A stretch of 5,080 bases of DNA from Oscillospiraceae bacterium (GTDB lineage: Bacteria; Bacillota; Clostridia; Oscillospirales; Ruminococcaceae). Where the stretch lies: assembly GCA_017528675.1 (NCBI GenBank), contig JAFXOO010000308.1:1-5080 (forward strand), given 5' to 3'. The notes beneath the pieces were generated by a model. It ran no database searches and was not told where the DNA came from. It saw nothing but the letters and a program-made list of their open reading frames with translations. Made by a program: the position numbers and the translations under genes. Below are positions 3,391-5,080 of the stretch, in pieces (the stretch's first letter is position 1; every line of letters begins with the position of its first letter).

Positions 3391-5080
3391 TCAGCCGCTG
3401 AACGGCAGTTCAGGAATCAGCTCTACAACGTATTTCAGAATCGTCAGCGAATCCACCTCATCCGGATTCCCGCCGGAGAGATTAGCGTCCGCATTGATGC
3501 GTCCCTGTGCCGGAATAGGATCACCGACCATCAGACTCTTGTTAAGGGAAATCACATCAAGAATATTGACCGTCCCATCGCAGTTGACATCACCGCAAAT
3601 ATCCGTGTAGGGCTCGTCAGAAGATGGTGTCTCCGTTACCGGATCGGTTGCGGGTTCTGTCGGCACTTCCGGTTCCGTGACCGGCGCAGTCGGAGCATCT
3701 GTCTCCGGTTCCGTCGGGAAATCGGTCTCCGGTTCTGTAACAGGTTCGGTTTCCGGTTCCGTCGGCGGCACCGTCCCTTGCGGCTGCACATTGACCACAT
3801 AATTCACACAGTATGCACTCTGCCCATTGGAACCGAGCAGCACGGTCTCCCCCGCTGCAAACTGTCTGCTATAGAATTCATACACAACATCATTGGAGCT
3901 CTCCGCAGTCAGCGTCGTCTTGGTATACTCTCCCAGCCACGCCGGCACATTCTCCACACGGGAATCCAGACCGATGTAGACTGTCACATCATCCCCTGCT
4001 GTAAACGTTGCAGTATCGGTTGATGCATTCTTGGAATCACACGCTGTCAGCACCGCTTCCGAACCATCCAGTTCCTCCGGCAGCATTGTATAGACAAAGC
4101 TCCGGTCGCCGTACATTGTCAGTCCCGTCTGCGCTCGCTCTGCCACATCCCAGCCGCCGCTGTTTGCCGTATCAAGAACCTTCAGATCCTTCACCAGATG
4201 CACGCCGGAGGGCACTTCCTCCCTGCCGAATACAAACCAGTTCAGGTTCTCAAGATAGCCCTCACCGCCGATAAATTTGATATAGAGATTGTGAATGCCC
4301 TTGAGCTCCGGAATTCCGACGGTCAGATCTGTCCAGTTGCCAAAGCCTCCCGAACCGCCGAAACGTACTCTCGCCAGCGGTGTTTTCATCGAATCCGCAT
4401 ACAGCTCCATCACGCAGGGATTTCCGGAAATGCGTGCTGTAAAGGATTTAGCACCATCCTCGAAATCCATCCGCTTATACATCACATAATCATTATTCTC
4501 GATATAGCCGATATTCTGTACACCGTTATCATCAGACGTATCCTCCGTCTGGATGCCTTCCATATCAGAGAAATCCTCAGCCTCAATGCGCTCAAATGCT
4601 GAGCGTCCCGCAACAGGTCCCGTCTCCGGCGAAACCTGCACCGTCCCTGCCGGGAACGCATCCACGGTCAGGTCATTGATGTAGTACTCGATATTCATAT
4701 AGCCGTCTCCGAGGTAATCACCCTTGTAATCCGTCGGGTCGCCCGGATTCAGGCCTCTTGCCTCCTCCCACGCATCGTCCATACCGTCATTATCCTTGTC
4801 GGTGATGGTCTTTTGCAGGACAGGACCGGGATAGCTGTAGGAAACGCCGCACTTGATGCTGTATTTATTCAGATCAGTCACAGCCGAATCATACGCCGCC
4901 GTACCGGAACAGGAGCCTGTGCCAGTCCTGGTCTCATTGGCACATTGCTGGTCGATGGCCGTCCGCTTATCGGGTGCAATGCCGTTGCCGGCAAAGCTGA
5001 TGACATGCTCATAGGATGCCTCAGCACTCTCGCATGTTGTGGCGGTCGAGGTATTCTCGCCGTTGTTGTCGATAGAAAAG
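3391..5080 (-). CDS. Dockerin-bearing pectate lyase-like protein with CBM6-like module, 3' part
   Basis: The frame is open from the window edge to TGA 3393-3391 (562 codons visible); the GTG at 4881 is internal, so the true start is outside. Residues 1-60 (SAEASYEHVISFAGN, DKRTAIDQQCANETRTG) resemble the C-terminal end of pectate lyases of the PL1 kind, which cut polygalacturonate by beta-elimination; the active site is not visible. About residues 93-138 carry DKDNDGMDDAWEEARGLNP and GDGYMNIEYYIN, a Ca-binding segment typical of secreted pectinases. Residues 160-285 (FERIEAEDFSDM, IGYIENNDYVMY, NLNWFVFG) match CBM6, a carbohydrate-binding beta-sandwich. Residues 292-434 (GWDVAERAQTGLTMYGDRSF, PAWLGEYTKT) form an unassigned module. 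A Thr/Glu/Pro linker and a C-terminal dockerin (DVNCDGTVNILD; DANLSGGNPDEVD; ILKYVVEL) end the protein. It would be secreted and docked to a cellulosome. The lyase assignment rests on the tail only. Confidence 0.88.
   Translation of the reverse strand, partial: FSIDNNGENTSTATTCESAEASYEHVISFAGNGIAPDKRTAIDQQCANETRTGTGSCSGTAAYDSAVTDLNKYSIKCGVSYSYPGPVLQKTITDKDNDGMDDAWEEARGLNPGDPTDYKGDYLGDGYMNIEYYINDLTVDAFPAGTVQVSPETGPVAGRSAFERIEAEDFSDMEGIQTEDTSDDNGVQNIGYIENNDYVMYKRMDFEDGAKSFTARISGNPCVMELYADSMKTPLARVRFGGSGGFGNWTDLTVGIPELKGIHNLYIKFIGGEGYLENLNWFVFGREEVPSGVHLVKDLKVLDTANSGGWDVAERAQTGLTMYGDRSFVYTMLPEELDGSEAVLTACDSKNASTDTATFTAGDDVTVYIGLDSRVENVPAWLGEYTKTTLTAESSNDVVYEFYSRQFAAGETVLLGSNGQSAYCVNYVVNVQPQGTVPPTEPETEPVTEPETDFPTEPETDAPTAPVTEPEVPTEPATDPVTETPSSDEPYTDICGDVNCDGTVNILDVISLNKSLMVGDPIPAQGRINADANLSGGNPDEVDSLTILKYVVELIPELPFSG
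3622..3771 (-). repeat. Thr-Glu-Pro linker repeat in the lyase gene
   Basis: The DNA encodes about 50 residues of short irregular repeats such as TEPETEPVTEPETD and TEPETDAPTAPVTEPE. On the plus strand this appears as recurring GGTTCCGT and CGGTTC units. It is a flexible, probably glycosylatable spacer between the beta-rich modules and the dockerin. Such repeats can change length by slippage, so copy number may differ among strains. Confidence 0.8.

Noticed and set aside
3322..4023. Plus-strand open frame of 233 codons, Arg-rich
   Set aside because: It is the antisense shadow of the lyase linker and dockerin; the Arg-rich composition results from reading the TEP repeats in reverse.

Overview
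The window looks like a chromosomal piece of a plant-fibre-degrading Ruminococcus-type Firmicute (R. flavefaciens / R. champanellensis group). The evidence is a secreted pectinolytic protein ending in a type I dockerin, a second secreted protein with a dockerin-like pair of calcium loops beside Gram-positive cell-wall-binding repeats, and strong sigma-A type promoters. The genus is an inference from these architectures. All three genes read on the minus strand.

Layout from right to left, in the direction of transcription. (1) 5080-3391: the 3' part of a large secreted, dockerin-bearing pectate lyase-like enzyme. Its catalytic domain lies mostly outside the window; visible are the C-terminal tail of the lyase region, a Ca-binding 'DKDNDGMDDAWE' segment, a CBM6-like module, an unassigned beta-rich module, a TEPET-type linker and a dockerin. 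(2) 3390-3084: a 307-base intergenic region with a long imperfect hairpin after the lyase gene (3324-3375), a 9-bp inverted repeat (3169-3201) and a near-consensus extended -10 promoter (3125-3153). (3) 3083-888: a secreted N-acetylmuramoyl-L-alanine amidase (Amidase_3 type) consisting of signal peptide, acidic linker, dockerin-like module, about a dozen cell-wall-binding repeats and a C-terminal zinc amidase. An in-frame TAG at 1460-1458 interrupts it immediately before the zinc-ligand glutamate, so the locus is either a pseudogene, a read-through gene or a sequencing error. An intrinsic terminator (837-866) follows. (4) 887-356: a 532-base non-coding region with a dense cluster of inverted repeats (567-727), a five-tract G-quadruplex motif (775-801), an AT-rich palindrome and a strong promoter (433-461). 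(5) 355-1: the first 118 codons of a cytoplasmic protein of unknown identity that runs off the window; it was found by direct translation.

How the genes fit together: the lyase would cut pectin and attach to a cellulosome scaffold through its C-terminal dockerin. The amidase would act on peptidoglycan, and its cell-wall repeats plus dockerin-like loops could link the wall to the cellulosome. There is no sign of an operon: the amidase and the partial gene each have their own promoter.

Most worth a second look: the amber codon at the active site, the switch-like inverted-repeat element at 567-669 in which one central strand has two mutually exclusive partners, and the dockerin inside a peptidoglycan amidase.
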